Source: Neisseria cinerea | Lineage (GTDB): Bacteria > Pseudomonadota > Gammaproteobacteria > Burkholderiales > Neisseriaceae | Assembly: GCF_900475315.1 (NCBI RefSeq) | Contig: NZ_LS483369.1 | Coordinates: forward strand, 1,054,001-1,118,000 | Direction of reading: 5' to 3' | DNA length: 64,000 nucleotides | Part shown: in pieces, positions 25,412 through 34,043 of the stretch | Layout of the letters: every line of letters begins with the position of its first letter | Numbering within the stretch: the stretch's first letter is position 1 | Notes under the pieces: model-generated | The model's database searches: none | What the model was told of the DNA's origin: nothing | What the model saw: the letters and a program-made list of their open reading frames with translations, nothing else | Program-made: the position numbers and the translations under genes

Positions 25412-26935
25412 ATGACCGTCATCAAGCAAGAAGACTTTATCCAAAGTATCTGCGATGCCTTCCAATTCATCAGCTATTACCATCCGAAAGACTATATCGA
25501 CGCGCTTTATAAGGCGTGGCAGAAGGAAGAAAATCCTGCCGCCAAAGACGCGATGACGCAGATTTTGGTCAACAGCCGCATGTGTGCGGAAAACAACCGC
25601 CCCATTTGCCAAGATACCGGTATCGCAACCGTTTTCCTCAAAGTCGGCATGAACGTCCAATGGGATGCGGACATGAGCGTGGAAGAGATGGTTAACGAAG
25701 GCGTGCGCCGCGCCTACACTTGGGAAGGTAATACGCTGCGTGCGTCCGTTCTCGCCGACCCCGCCGGCAAACGTCAAAACACCAAAGACAACACACCCGC
25801 CGTCATCCACATGAGCATCGTGCCGGGCGATAAAGTCGAAGTAACCTGCGCGGCAAAAGGCGGCGGCTCTGAAAACAAATCCAAACTCGCCATGCTCAAT
25901 CCTTCCGACAACATCGTCGATTGGGTGCTGAAAACTATCCCGACCATGGGCGCGGGCTGGTGTCCTCCCGGCATCTTGGGCATCGGCATCGGCGGTACGC
26001 CCGAAAAAGCCGTACTGATGGCGAAAGAATCTCTGATGAGCCACATCGACATTCAAGAGTTGCAGGAAAAAGCCGCGTCCGGCGCAGAATTGTCCACCAC
26101 CGAAGCCCTGCGCCTCGAACTCTTTGAAAAAGTCAACGCGCTGGGCATCGGTGCACAAGGTTTGGGCGGACTGACCACCGTGTTGGACGTCAAAATCCTC
26201 GATTACCCGACCCATGCCGCTTCTAAGCCGATCGCCATGATTCCGAACTGCGCCGCCACCCGCCACGTCGAGTTTGAATTGGACGGCTCAGGTCCGGTCG
26301 AACTGACCCCGCCGCGCGTTGAAGACTGGCCCGATTTGACTTACAGCCCCGACAACGGCAAACGCATCGATGTCGACAAGCTGACCAAAGAAGAAGTCTC
26401 CAACTGGAAAACCGGCGACGTATTGCTGTTGAACGGTAAAATCCTTACCGGCCGCGATGCCGCACACAAACGCCTCGTCGATATGCTCGACAAAGGCGAA
26501 GAATTGCCCGTCGATTTCACCAACCGCCTGATTTACTACGTCGGCCCCGTCGATCCGGTCGGCGATGAAGTCGTCGGCCCCGCAGGTCCGACCACAGCCA
26601 CCCGCATGGACAAATTCACCCGCCAAATGCTCGAACAAACCGGCCTCTTGGGCATGATCGGCAAATCCGAGCGCGGCGCGGCCACCTGCGAAGCCATCGC
26701 CGACAACAAAGCCGTGTACCTTATGGCAGTCGGCGGCGCGGCGTATCTCGTGGCAAAAGCCATCAAATCTTCCAAAGTATTGGCGTTCCCCGAATTGGGC
26801 ATGGAAGCAGTTTACGAGTTTGAAGTCAAAGACATGCCCGTAACCGTCGCTGTGGACAGCAAAGGCGAATCCATCCACGCCACCGCACCGCGCAAATGGC
26901 AGGCAAAAATCGGCATCATCCCCGTCGAGTCCTGA
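25412..26935 (+). CDS. fumB: Fumarate hydratase, class I (iron-sulfur)
   Basis: Class I fumarase hydrates fumarate to malate in the TCA cycle, using an oxygen-sensitive [4Fe-4S] cluster. ATG 25412 follows AAAAGGAAC and gives 507 residues, the usual length. Likely cluster cysteines are in RPICQDTG, IPNCAATRH and AATCEAI. Other family blocks are KGGGSENKSKLAML, GAGWCPPGILGIGIGG, and VVGPAGPTTATRMDKF in the C-terminal beta domain. Both domains are fused in one chain, as in enteric FumA/FumB. It is followed by a DUS terminator and is monocistronic. Confidence 0.95.
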   Translation: MTVIKQEDFIQSICDAFQFISYYHPKDYIDALYKAWQKEENPAAKDAMTQILVNSRMCAENNRPICQDTGIATVFLKVGMNVQWDADMSVEEMVNEGVRRAYTWEGNTLRASVLADPAGKRQNTKDNTPAVIHMSIVPGDKVEVTCAAKGGGSENKSKLAMLNPSDNIVDWVLKTIPTMGAGWCPPGILGIGIGGTPEKAVLMAKESLMSHIDIQELQEKAASGAELSTTEALRLELFEKVNALGIGAQGLGGLTTVLDVKILDYPTHAASKPIAMIPNCAATRHVEFELDGSGPVELTPPRVEDWPDLTYSPDNGKRIDVDKLTKEEVSNWKTGDVLLLNGKILTGRDAAHKRLVDMLDKGEELPVDFTNRLIYYVGPVDPVGDEVVGPAGPTTATRMDKFTRQMLEQTGLLGMIGKSERGAATCEAIADNKAVYLMAVGGAAYLVAKAIKSSKVLAFPELGMEAVYEFEVKDMPVTVAVDSKGESIHATAPRKWQAKIGIIPVES

Positions 26936-26953
26936 TTGAAACAACCATAATCC

Positions 26954-26989
26954 ATGCCGTCTGAACACAAACCCGTGTTCAGACGGCAT
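26954..26989 (+). terminator. Paired-DUS terminator after fumB
   Basis: ATGCCGTCTGAACAC and its complement: the pairing extends three bases beyond the DUS. Confidence 0.85.
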
Positions 26990-27044
26990 TTCTAGCATTA
27001 TTTGGTATACAATCACATTCCCACATTCCCAACACCATATCACC

Positions 27045-28457
27045 GTGAAAATCCTTATCCTAGGCAGCGGTCAGGTTGGTTCGACCATTGCACAAAACCT
27101 TGCCGCCACTCCCAGCAACGACGTTACCGTCATCGATATTGATGAAAAAGCCCTGCAGAAAATCAACGGCCGGCTTGATGTCCAAACCGTCGTCGGCAAC
27201 GGAGCATCCCCCCTTACCCTCGAACGTGCCGGAGCGGCGGATGCCGACCTGCTGCTTGCACTGACACGGAATGACGAGACTAATATCGTTGCCTGCAAAG
27301 TTGCCGCCGACCTGTTCAATATCCCAGGTCGTATTGCCCGTGTCCGCTCCAGCGAATATATTGAATACAGCAATCCGAAAATCGAAGAAAACGAAAACGG
27401 CAGCCTCTCCATATTCGGCATTACGGAAACCATCAGCCCTGAACAACTCGTTACCGAACAGCTCGCCGGCCTTTTAAATTACACCAGCGCATTACAGGTT
27501 CTCAATTTTGCCGACGACAAAGTCCGCATGGTCATCGTGCAGGCACGTCAGGGCGGGCTGCTCGTCAACCGCGAAATTGCCGACATCACACAACACCTGC
27601 CCGAAAACGCCGACTGTCAAATCTGCGCCATCTACCGCAACAACCGACTTATCGTCCCCATGCCGCAAACCGTCATTATCGAAGGAGACGAAATCCTGTT
27701 TGCCGCAGCAACCGACAGCGTCAACACCATCATGCGCGAACTTCGCCCCAAAGAAGCCCGTACCCGCCGCATTATGATTGCCGGCGGCGGCAATATCGGT
27801 TACCGCCTAGCCAAACAGCTTGAATCCAAGTACGACATCAAGATTATCGAATATAACCCCCGGCGCGCCGAATGGATAGCCGAAAACCTCGACAACACAT
27901 TAGTCCTGCAAGGATCAGCAACCGATGAAACCCTGCTTGACGACGAATATATCGACGAAATAGACGTCTTCTGCGCCCTCACCAACGATGATGAAAACAA
28001 CATCATGTCCAGCCTCTTGGCAAAAAACCTCGGTGCAAAACGCGTCGTTACCATCGTCAACCGCTCAAGCTATGTCAACCTGCTTGAGGGCAATAAAATC
28101 GATATCGTCGTCTCACCCCACCTCATCACCATCGGTTCGATACTCGCCCATATACGCCGGGGCGACATTGTTGCCGTCCACCCCCTGAGACGCGGTACGG
28201 CTGAAGCAATCGAAGCCGTCGTTCACGGCGATACTTCCACCTCTGCCATTGTCGGCAGAAGGATTACCGATATCAAATGGCCGAGCGGCTGCCATATCGC
28301 CGCCATCGTCCGCGCCGAAACCGGCGAAGTCGTTATGGGGCATCACACCGAGACCTGCATTCAAGACGGAGACCACATCATCTTCTTTGTTTCTCGCCGG
28401 CGCGTATTGAAGGAACTTGAAAAGCTCATCCAGGTCAAAATGGGTTTTTTTGGCTAA
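27045..28457 (+). CDS. trkA: Trk potassium uptake regulator TrkA
   Basis: TrkA is the peripheral NAD(H)-binding subunit that gates the TrkH/G potassium channel. The 470-residue protein starts at GTG 27045. It is a duplicated RCK protein: a first Rossmann fold with GSGQVGSTIAQNLA and TVIDIDE, a TrkA-C domain, a second Rossmann fold with IAGGGNIGYRLAKQLE and IIEYNP, and a second TrkA-C domain with GCHIAAIVR and LEKLIQVKMGFFG. No trkH gene is adjacent. Confidence 0.94.
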   Translation: MKILILGSGQVGSTIAQNLAATPSNDVTVIDIDEKALQKINGRLDVQTVVGNGASPLTLERAGAADADLLLALTRNDETNIVACKVAADLFNIPGRIARVRSSEYIEYSNPKIEENENGSLSIFGITETISPEQLVTEQLAGLLNYTSALQVLNFADDKVRMVIVQARQGGLLVNREIADITQHLPENADCQICAIYRNNRLIVPMPQTVIIEGDEILFAAATDSVNTIMRELRPKEARTRRIMIAGGGNIGYRLAKQLESKYDIKIIEYNPRRAEWIAENLDNTLVLQGSATDETLLDDEYIDEIDVFCALTNDDENNIMSSLLAKNLGAKRVVTIVNRSSYVNLLEGNKIDIVVSPHLITIGSILAHIRRGDIVAVHPLRRGTAEAIEAVVHGDTSTSAIVGRRITDIKWPSGCHIAAIVRAETGEVVMGHHTETCIQDGDHIIFFVSRRRVLKELEKLIQVKMGFFG

Positions 28458-28541
28458 TCCCGCAATCAAAATAAATGATTTGGAATATCATAAAGTTATT
28501 AAAATTCATATTGCTTCCGACGCATTTCCGCGCGGAAGCGA

Positions 28542-28570
28542 TTGACAACGCTGCCATACTTGAATAGAAT
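28542..28570 (+). promoter_or_regulatory. Promoter of tRNA-Glu
   Basis: Perfect TTGACA at 28542-28547, TAGAAT at 28565-28570, 17-base spacer. Transcription should start about 28577, eight bases before the mature tRNA. Confidence 0.8.
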
Positions 28571-28584
28571 GCGCAGCTTCTTAG

Positions 28585-28660
28585 GCGCCCATCGTCTAGA
28601 GGCCTAGGACACTGCCCTTTCACGGCGGCAACCGGGGTTCGAATCCCCGTGGGCGTGCCA
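28585..28660 (+). tRNA. tRNA-Glu (UUC)
   Basis: Complete cloverleaf with anticodon TTC in CCCTTTCACGG, D-arm CGTCTAGAGGCCTAGGACAC typical of bacterial tRNA-Glu, T-loop GGTTCGAATCC and encoded CCA. The first acceptor pair is G-U. Confidence 0.95.
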
Positions 28661-28664
28661 ATTT

Positions 28665-28694
28665 AAAAACCTGCTTGTTTCAAGCAGGTTTTTT
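28665..28694 (+). terminator. Terminator of tRNA-Glu
   Basis: AAACCTGCTTG and CAAGCAGGTTT around a TTT loop, followed by TTT. It directly follows the tRNA. Confidence 0.85.
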
Positions 28695-28830
28695 CATATC
28701 TTACCGCCATTCTTTTTCAAACCGTCATATTGCCTGAGAAGTATTTTCCGACCGTCCGGATTTTGATTAACAAACAGTTAGCCGGCATTTCCCGATACCT
28801 TAAGGGCTGTGATAAGATAAGCATTATCAA

Positions 28831-28919
28831 ACACGGTCGGGGTGTCTATTTAAAGACTGAGAATATACCCGTCGAACCTGATTGGCAGGAAACCGGTGTT
28901 GCAGCGTCAGGCACCGTCC
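28831..28919 (+). promoter_or_regulatory. Thiamine pyrophosphate riboswitch (THI element)
   Basis: The conserved aptamer parts appear in order: P1 arm ACGGT at 28833-28837, CGGGGTGTC, the pyrimidine-sensing ACTGAGA, ATACCCGTCGAACCTGAT, then GCAGCGTCAGG, and the closing P1 arm ACCGT at 28913-28917. This is the TPP aptamer consensus (GGGGTGC, CTGAGA, ACCCTTTGAACCTGAT, CAGCGTAGGGA) with modest divergence. It lies 87 bases before thiD, a thiamine gene, which confirms it. High TPP should lower thiD expression. Confidence 0.88.
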
Positions 28920-28943
28920 ATCAGATGGTGCTTTATTTATTTT
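28911..28943 (+). terminator. Candidate expression-platform hairpin of the TPP riboswitch
   Basis: GCACC at 28911-28915 can pair with GGTGC at 28927-28931, with CCAT/ATGG inside, followed by TTTATTTATTTT. It reuses the 3' arm of aptamer helix P1. It may be an intrinsic terminator, or part of a structure acting on translation; sequence alone does not decide. Confidence 0.5.
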
Positions 28944-29005
28944 CAAGCGGCATTGCCCTTTTCCTCCAAACTGTTTCAATACTTTAATGGCACAGGAGAA
29001 TAAGA

Positions 29006-29812
29006 ATGGAAGAAACTTTTGTCCAAACCCTGACAATTGCCGGTTCGGACTCGGGCGGCGGCGCAGGGATACAGGCAGACCTGAAAACTTTTCAGATGCG
29101 CGGCGTATTCGGCACCAGCGTAATAACCGCCGTTACCGCGCAAAATACCTTGGGTGTATCGGCGGTTCATCTCGTCCCGACCGAAACCATCACTGCACAA
29201 ATCCAAGCAATCAGGGAAGACTTCGACATCCGCGCCTACAAAATAGGAATGCTCGGCACAGCGGAAATCATCGAATGCGTTGCCGACAACCTGAAACACT
29301 GCAGCTTCGGCAGGCGCGTGCTTGATCCTGTAATGATTGCCAAAGGCGGAGCACCGCTGTTGCAGGATTCCGCCGTTGCGGCACTGACGCTGCTGCTGCT
29401 TCCCGGTACGGATGTATTGACCCCCAACCTGCCCGAAGCGGAAGCCCTGACCGGCGTGCATATCGAAAGCCGTAAAGATGCGGAACGTGCGGCAAAAATC
29501 CTGCTTGATTACGGTGTCAAAAACGTCGTTATCAAAGGCGGACATTTGAACGGCAGCAACAGCGGACACTGCACTGACTGGCTGTTTACACAAAATGAAA
29601 CGCTGGAATTCGACAGCCTCCGCTTTCCGACCGCCCACACGCACGGCACAGGCTGCACGTTTTCCGCCTGCATTACCGCCGAATTGGCAAAAGGCTTAGA
29701 CGTTTGCAAAGCCGTACAGACTGCCAAGGCCTACATCACGGCGGCAATCTCAAACCCTTTGGAAATCGGCGCAGGACACGGCCCGGTCAATCATTGGGCC
29801 TATCGGGACTAA
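29006..29812 (+). CDS. thiD: Hydroxymethylpyrimidine/phosphomethylpyrimidine kinase
   Basis: ThiD phosphorylates HMP and then HMP-P to HMP-PP for thiamine synthesis. The 268-residue protein has the ribokinase-like fold signatures: [20 protein letters not shown] at the N-terminus (substrate site), [35 protein letters not shown], and the anion hole/catalytic base region [17 protein letters not shown]. Start ATG 29006 follows CAGGAGAATAAG. It is preceded by a TPP riboswitch. Confidence 0.95.
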
Positions 29813-29816
29813 CCGT

Positions 29817-29855
29817 AAAAATGCCGTCTGAAACAAAATGTTCAGACGGCATTTT
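29817..29855. terminator. Convergent paired-DUS terminator
   Basis: AAAAATGCCGTCTGAAC-type stem with poly-T on both strands, between convergent thiD and tehB. Confidence 0.85.
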
Positions 29856-29861
29856 TGAGGA

Positions 29862-30731
29862 TTATTCAGGCTTTTTCGCCAGCATGGTTACAAATTTAAA
29901 CCGTATCGGATTGCCGTTTTCATCTTTGGCATGCATAGAACCCAATTCTTCTTTATATTCGACCAGCTCCCAATCCCGATAATAATCCTTCAGCTCGCCC
30001 TCTTTAAATTTAAAAGGGAACGGCATCGGACAGGGGAAATCCGCCGTATCCATTGCCGATACGATCAAATTGTATCCTCCCGCCGCCGTATGCGCCTGCA
30101 TATCGGCAATCACGTCAGGCACGCGCTGCGGCATCAGGAACATCAGCACCACTGTTGCCACAATATAATCAAATTCGCCCTGTAAAGCAGCGGCATTCAA
30201 ATCATATTCCAGCGTGCGGACGTTCAAACCCTCCGCCTCTGCCAGCTCCGCCACGTTTGCCAACGCGGCTGGATTGTGATCGACTGCAGTAACTTCAAAT
30301 CCCTTCAAACCGAGAAACAGTGCATTGCGTCCCTGTCCGCAGCCCATATCGAGCGCCCTGCCCGCAGGTACGGTATCCTGAGCCGCCGCCACTGCAGAAT
30401 GCGTGGCACTCATGCCGTATTTTTTGTGGAAATAATCTTCGGCCGCACAATACATCGACAAACGGATTTCAGCATCATCCGTTTTCGGTTTGACAGAAAA
30501 CACCTGCTGCGGCGCAAACACACAATCGCCGCCGTCTGCCGACCAAACCTCTGCCGACCCGTCCGGTGCACGGACTTCGACATCGCCCTGCAACACATTC
30601 AGGCAGACCCACTCCCCTTCCTCAGACGAATAGCCCGACAACAAAACTTCCGGCAGGTTTTCCACTTTCCATACAGGCATCTGTCCGAAACAAAACAACT
30701 CGCCACTTTGACCCACTATCCACTCCTTCAT
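29862..30731 (-). CDS. tehB: TehB-like SAM-dependent methyltransferase
   Basis: A 289-residue protein, similar in layout to Haemophilus TehB: an N-terminal cupin-like extension of about 95 residues (MPVWKVENLPE, then FAPQQVFSVKP), then a class I methyltransferase with SAM motif ALDMGCGQGRNALFLGLKG, acidic turn VTAVDHN, and the family blocks IVATVVLMFLMPQRVPDVI and GGYNLIVSAMDT, finishing LKDYYRDWELVEYKE. It methylates tellurite or selenium oxyanions in other species. ATG 30731 is preferred; a TTG at 30737 is in frame. tehA is far away at 13115. Confidence 0.92.
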   Translation of the reverse strand: MKEWIVGQSGELFCFGQMPVWKVENLPEVLLSGYSSEEGEWVCLNVLQGDVEVRAPDGSAEVWSADGGDCVFAPQQVFSVKPKTDDAEIRLSMYCAAEDYFHKKYGMSATHSAVAAAQDTVPAGRALDMGCGQGRNALFLGLKGFEVTAVDHNPAALANVAELAEAEGLNVRTLEYDLNAAALQGEFDYIVATVVLMFLMPQRVPDVIADMQAHTAAGGYNLIVSAMDTADFPCPMPFPFKFKEGELKDYYRDWELVEYKEELGSMHAKDENGNPIRFKFVTMLAKKPE

Positions 30732-30844
30732 ATTCAAAAATAAAGTTGCACATTATATGCCTATTTTAATCCGCCGCAATCTTTCAGACGGTACGGTACA
30801 CAAACCGCTTATAATCACGTCCGATACCACACAAAGGCACAATA

Positions 30845-31282
30845 ATGGACAAAACCGTTTACCTTTACACCGACGGCTCATGCAAAGGCAATCCCGGCCC
30901 GGGCGGCTGGGGCGTATTAATGCGCTACGGCAGCCACGAAAAAGAACTTTTCGGCGGCGAAGCGCAAACCACCAATAACCGCATGGAGCTGACCGCCGTC
31001 ATCGAAGGACTGAAGTCCCTCAAACGCCGCTGCACCGTCATCATCTGCACCGACTCGCAATACGTCAAAAACGGCATGGAAAACTGGATACACGGTTGGA
31101 AGCGCAACGGCTGGAAAACCGCCGCCAAACAGCCCGTCAAAAACGATGATTTGTGGAAAGAACTTGACACACTCGTCGGTCAGCATCAAGTCAGCTGGAC
31201 TTGGGTTAAAGGACACGTCGGACATGCCGAAAACGAACGCGCCGACGATTTGGCAAACCGTGGCGCGGCGCAGTTTTCCTGA
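30845..31282 (+). CDS. rnhA: Ribonuclease HI
   Basis: RNase HI degrades the RNA of RNA-DNA hybrids, removing R-loops and primers. The 145-residue protein has all four catalytic acids in their usual settings: Asp10 in [17 protein letters not shown], Glu48 in [10 protein letters not shown], Asp70 in CTDSQYV and Asp134 in [11 protein letters not shown]. The basic handle region [16 protein letters not shown] is present. ATG follows AAAGGCACAATA. Confidence 0.98.
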   Translation: MDKTVYLYTDGSCKGNPGPGGWGVLMRYGSHEKELFGGEAQTTNNRMELTAVIEGLKSLKRRCTVIICTDSQYVKNGMENWIHGWKRNGWKTAAKQPVKNDDLWKELDTLVGQHQVSWTWVKGHVGHAENERADDLANRGAAQFS

Positions 31283-31298
31283 GTGCCGCACCGACAAG

Positions 31299-31341
31299 AA
31301 AATGCCGTCTGAAACCGCCAACGGGATTCAGACGGCATTTT
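31299..31341 (+). terminator. Paired-DUS terminator after rnhA
   Basis: AAAATGCCGTCTGAA and its complement with a loop of about 13 bases, 17 bases after the stop. Confidence 0.8.
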
Positions 31342-31561
31342 TGCCATACACTCCTTATTCCGCAATTACCGGTGCATCCACCTGCTTGGGTGCAACCGTA
31401 AAATAATGCTGTTTGCAAGAATTCAACCACGATAAACATACATTAATTTGTAAAAACCAATCGGATATGAAATGGTACAATTGACGGCAATACGCATAGA
31501 CAAGTTAAAACAACAGGACACCCTTTGCCGCCTTTTTGGATACTTTAAGGAATAAAGAAAC

Positions 31562-31996
31562 ATGAACACCAAGCCTTGTCCCATCTGCACGGCACAAGAT
31601 GAAGATATTTTGCTGCAAACCGCCAACCTTCGCGTCATTGCCGTCCATAACGACAACGGTTCGCCGGCATTCTGCCGCGTCATTTGGCGTAAGCATATTG
31701 CCGAAATGACCGACCTTTCGGCAGCCGAACGTCATGAAATCATGGAAATGGTGTACAACGTCGAGGCCGCCATGCGCCAAGTGTTTCAACCGACCAAGAT
31801 TAACCTCGCCAGCTTGGGCAATGTCGTTCCACACCTGCACTGGCATATTATCGCCCGATTTGAAAACGATGCGACTTTCCCTGCGCCGATTTGGGCAAAC
31901 CCCGTCCGCGAGCATGCCATGCTTCTGCCTCAGGATTGGACGGAGCAGATTAAAAAGCTACTCTACCCCGTTTCAGACGGCATTCTCAAAGGATAA
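31562..31996 (+). CDS. HIT-family protein
   Basis: A 144-residue histidine-triad nucleotide hydrolase-like protein. The triad appears as VPHLHWHIIARF, a HxHxH arrangement rather than the longer HxHxHxx of Hint. The N-terminus has a CPIC pair (KPCPICTAQDED) that may bind zinc. Likely substrates are nucleoside phosphoramidates or dinucleoside polyphosphates; the exact one is unknown. The last residues VSDGILKG are the translation of a DUS that overlaps the 3' end. RBS AAGGAATAAAG. Confidence 0.88.
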   Translation: MNTKPCPICTAQDEDILLQTANLRVIAVHNDNGSPAFCRVIWRKHIAEMTDLSAAERHEIMEMVYNVEAAMRQVFQPTKINLASLGNVVPHLHWHIIARFENDATFPAPIWANPVREHAMLLPQDWTEQIKKLLYPVSDGILKG

Positions 31997-32461
31997 ATGC
32001 CGTCTGAACCCCGACAATCATAAACAGGGCTGATACGCACAACTCTAACTTACAAAAACAACCGGAATCAGGGAGCAGCCAAACCACAAACAGCACCGCA
32101 GTTACGGCAAAGACAAAGAATCCTTGCAGCGGTTTGGAAATACCTTCCCAAACTATCAATGGGTATGGCGCTATCCGATACTTTAAGCCGGTACGATGGT
32201 TATCGTTTACAGCCGTTTGCCGACATTAAATATTCCCATACGAATGCCGCTCATCCTGTTTTCCGTTGCTTGGCTTCCGACATTTTATTTTTCTATAATA
32301 TTCTTCTATTTTGAGCATCAGGAAAACGAGAACGCCGGCAACACTCCCTCACACAGCCGTCATACTGAAAAGACGGTATCCTATAAAAAGGCATACAGGC
32401 TGATGAGGTTGCTGTTCCGCTATTACTTTTTCTTTTTATCCTTTTAACCGATACTTGCATC
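31997..32461. other. Intergenic region with no convincing gene
   Basis: It begins with a DUS (right half of a pair whose left half lies in the HIT gene, at about 31973-32008, probably the HIT terminator). The remainder is A+T-rich. One 83-codon frame at 32196-32447 has no ribosome binding site and an unlikely composition. Confidence 0.5.
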
Positions 32462-33646
32462 ATGATTAAACCTATTTCACGCCGCCGTTTTCTAAAAACC
32501 TGCACCACAGCTGCCGGAATGGGATTGCTCCAGGCTTGCAGCACTCCGACCAATTCACTTGCCCCAAACCCCGTATCTCTTCCTGTTGAGAAAGCACAAA
32601 CCGTGTACCCCAAACCACCACGCCATTCTAATTCTGCCGACAATCTTCTGCGTATTGTCGCCTCCTCAGGCTTTGCCGAAGACATCAACCGTGTCAATAC
32701 TGCATTGACCCGCCTTTACAATGCCGGTTTTACCGTAACCAACCAACAGGCGGGCAGCCGCCGCTTCCAACGGTTTGCCGGTACGGATGCACAACGTGCC
32801 GCCGATTTCCAAGATGTCGCTTCCGGTCGCGTTGCCATGCCGAAAGTTCTGATGGGTTTGCGCGGCGGTTATGGTGCGGCACGCATTCTGCCGCATATCG
32901 ATTTTGCCTCACTCGGCGCAAGAATGCGCGAACGCGGTACGCTGTTTTTCGGCTTTAGTGATGTTTGCGCCGTCCAGCTGGCACTCTTGGCAAAAGGCAA
33001 TATGATGAGTTTTGCCGGTCCGATGGCATACAGTGAATTCGGCAAACCCTCCCCCAGCGTGTTTACAATGGATGCCTTTATCAAGGGGGCAACACAATGC
33101 AGCCTGACTGTTGATATTCCTAATATCCAACGCTCCGATATCGAAACCGAAGGCATATTGTGGGGAGGCAACCTCAGCGTCCTTGCTTCACTTGCCGGTA
33201 CCCCCTATATGCCCGATATTCAAGGCGGCATTTTATTCATCGAAGATGTCGGCGAACAACCATACCGCATCGAACGTATGCTCAATACCCTATATCTTTC
33301 AGGTATTTTAGGCAAACAACGCGCCATTATTTTCGGCGATTTCCGTATGGGCAATATCCGCGATGTATACGATTCGTCTTATGATTTTTCTACCGTGGTC
33401 AACCATATTTCGCGTACGGCAAAAATTCCTGTGCTGACAGGTTTCCCGTTCGGACATATTGCCGACAAAATTACTTTCCCGCTGGGTGCGCACGCCAAAG
33501 TCCGCAGCAGAAGCGATGGCGGTTATTCGGTTGAATTTGACAATTATCCTACTCTCGATACATCTGTCCTGACCTTAGACACCCTGCTTCCCCCACCTGA
33601 TCTCTCGGTATTTACAGAAAACAGCCTTACTGATATTTCAGAATAG
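32462..33646 (+). CDS. ldcA: LD-carboxypeptidase A, Tat-type lipoprotein
   Basis: LdcA of peptidase family S66 removes the terminal D-Ala from tetrapeptide stems of peptidoglycan during recycling. Unlike the cytoplasmic E. coli enzyme, this 394-residue form has an export signal, SRRRFLKTCTTAAGMG with a twin-arginine motif, followed by LLQAC, a possible lipobox, so it should act in the periplasm as in gonococci. The catalytic domain shows LMGLRGGYGAARILPHID, the nucleophile Ser in FFGFSDVCAVQLAL, WGGNLSVLASLAGTPY, and the catalytic His in GFPFGHIADKITFPLG. It is monocistronic. Confidence 0.93.
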   Translation: MIKPISRRRFLKTCTTAAGMGLLQACSTPTNSLAPNPVSLPVEKAQTVYPKPPRHSNSADNLLRIVASSGFAEDINRVNTALTRLYNAGFTVTNQQAGSRRFQRFAGTDAQRAADFQDVASGRVAMPKVLMGLRGGYGAARILPHIDFASLGARMRERGTLFFGFSDVCAVQLALLAKGNMMSFAGPMAYSEFGKPSPSVFTMDAFIKGATQCSLTVDIPNIQRSDIETEGILWGGNLSVLASLAGTPYMPDIQGGILFIEDVGEQPYRIERMLNTLYLSGILGKQRAIIFGDFRMGNIRDVYDSSYDFSTVVNHISRTAKIPVLTGFPFGHIADKITFPLGAHAKVRSRSDGGYSVEFDNYPTLDTSVLTLDTLLPPPDLSVFTENSLTDISE

Positions 33647-33667
33647 CAGTATTAGAAAGACAAAAAA

Positions 33668-33694
33668 ATGCCGTCTGAAGCCTTCAGACGGTAT
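33668..33694 (+). terminator. Paired-DUS terminator after ldcA
   Basis: ATGCCGTCTGAA with TTCAGACGGTAT, one base off perfect, 21 bases past the stop. Confidence 0.8.
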
Positions 33695-33991
33695 TCTTAA
33701 CAAATAAGTGTTAAAAAATACAATGCACGGATATACACCCGTCCCAACCGGTTACAGATTGAACAAAACTCCACCCATATCCACTTTTCGCATATATTTC
33801 AATTTCTTTCCCCGTCAATCCAGATTTCAACAAGAAATTTTTAACTGGATAATTTCCTTATATATATAACTCCTTCAAAATGACAATTTACATTAATTAA
33901 AACACTATATCTTACAATCCTTCCAAACACGGCCAATCATACCAATACGGTATTTCTACATCGACTTACGCTTTATTAAGAATCTTATCCA
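33695..33991. other. A+T-rich intergenic DNA, no gene seen
   Basis: About 300 bases between the ldcA and norB terminators with no reading frame or RNA signal. From memory, meningococci carry gpxA between ldcA and norB; nothing like a glutathione peroxidase is present here. Confidence 0.5.
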
Positions 33992-34024
33992 TAAAAAAAC
34001 TGCACCTGATAACAGGTGCAGTTT
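33992..34024 (-). terminator. Terminator of norB
   Basis: AAACTGCACCTG and CAGGTGCAGTTT around a four-base loop; on the minus strand it runs into TTTTTTT. It lies 20 bases past the norB stop. Confidence 0.92.
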
Positions 34025-34043
34025 CCAATATTCAAACTAAAAC

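Noticed and set aside
28730-28987. 85-codon ORF upstream of thiD
   Set aside because: It runs through the TPP riboswitch and has no ribosome binding site or protein-like composition.
32196-32447. 83-codon hydrophobic ORF before ldcA
   Set aside because: No start signal, odd composition and no family likeness.
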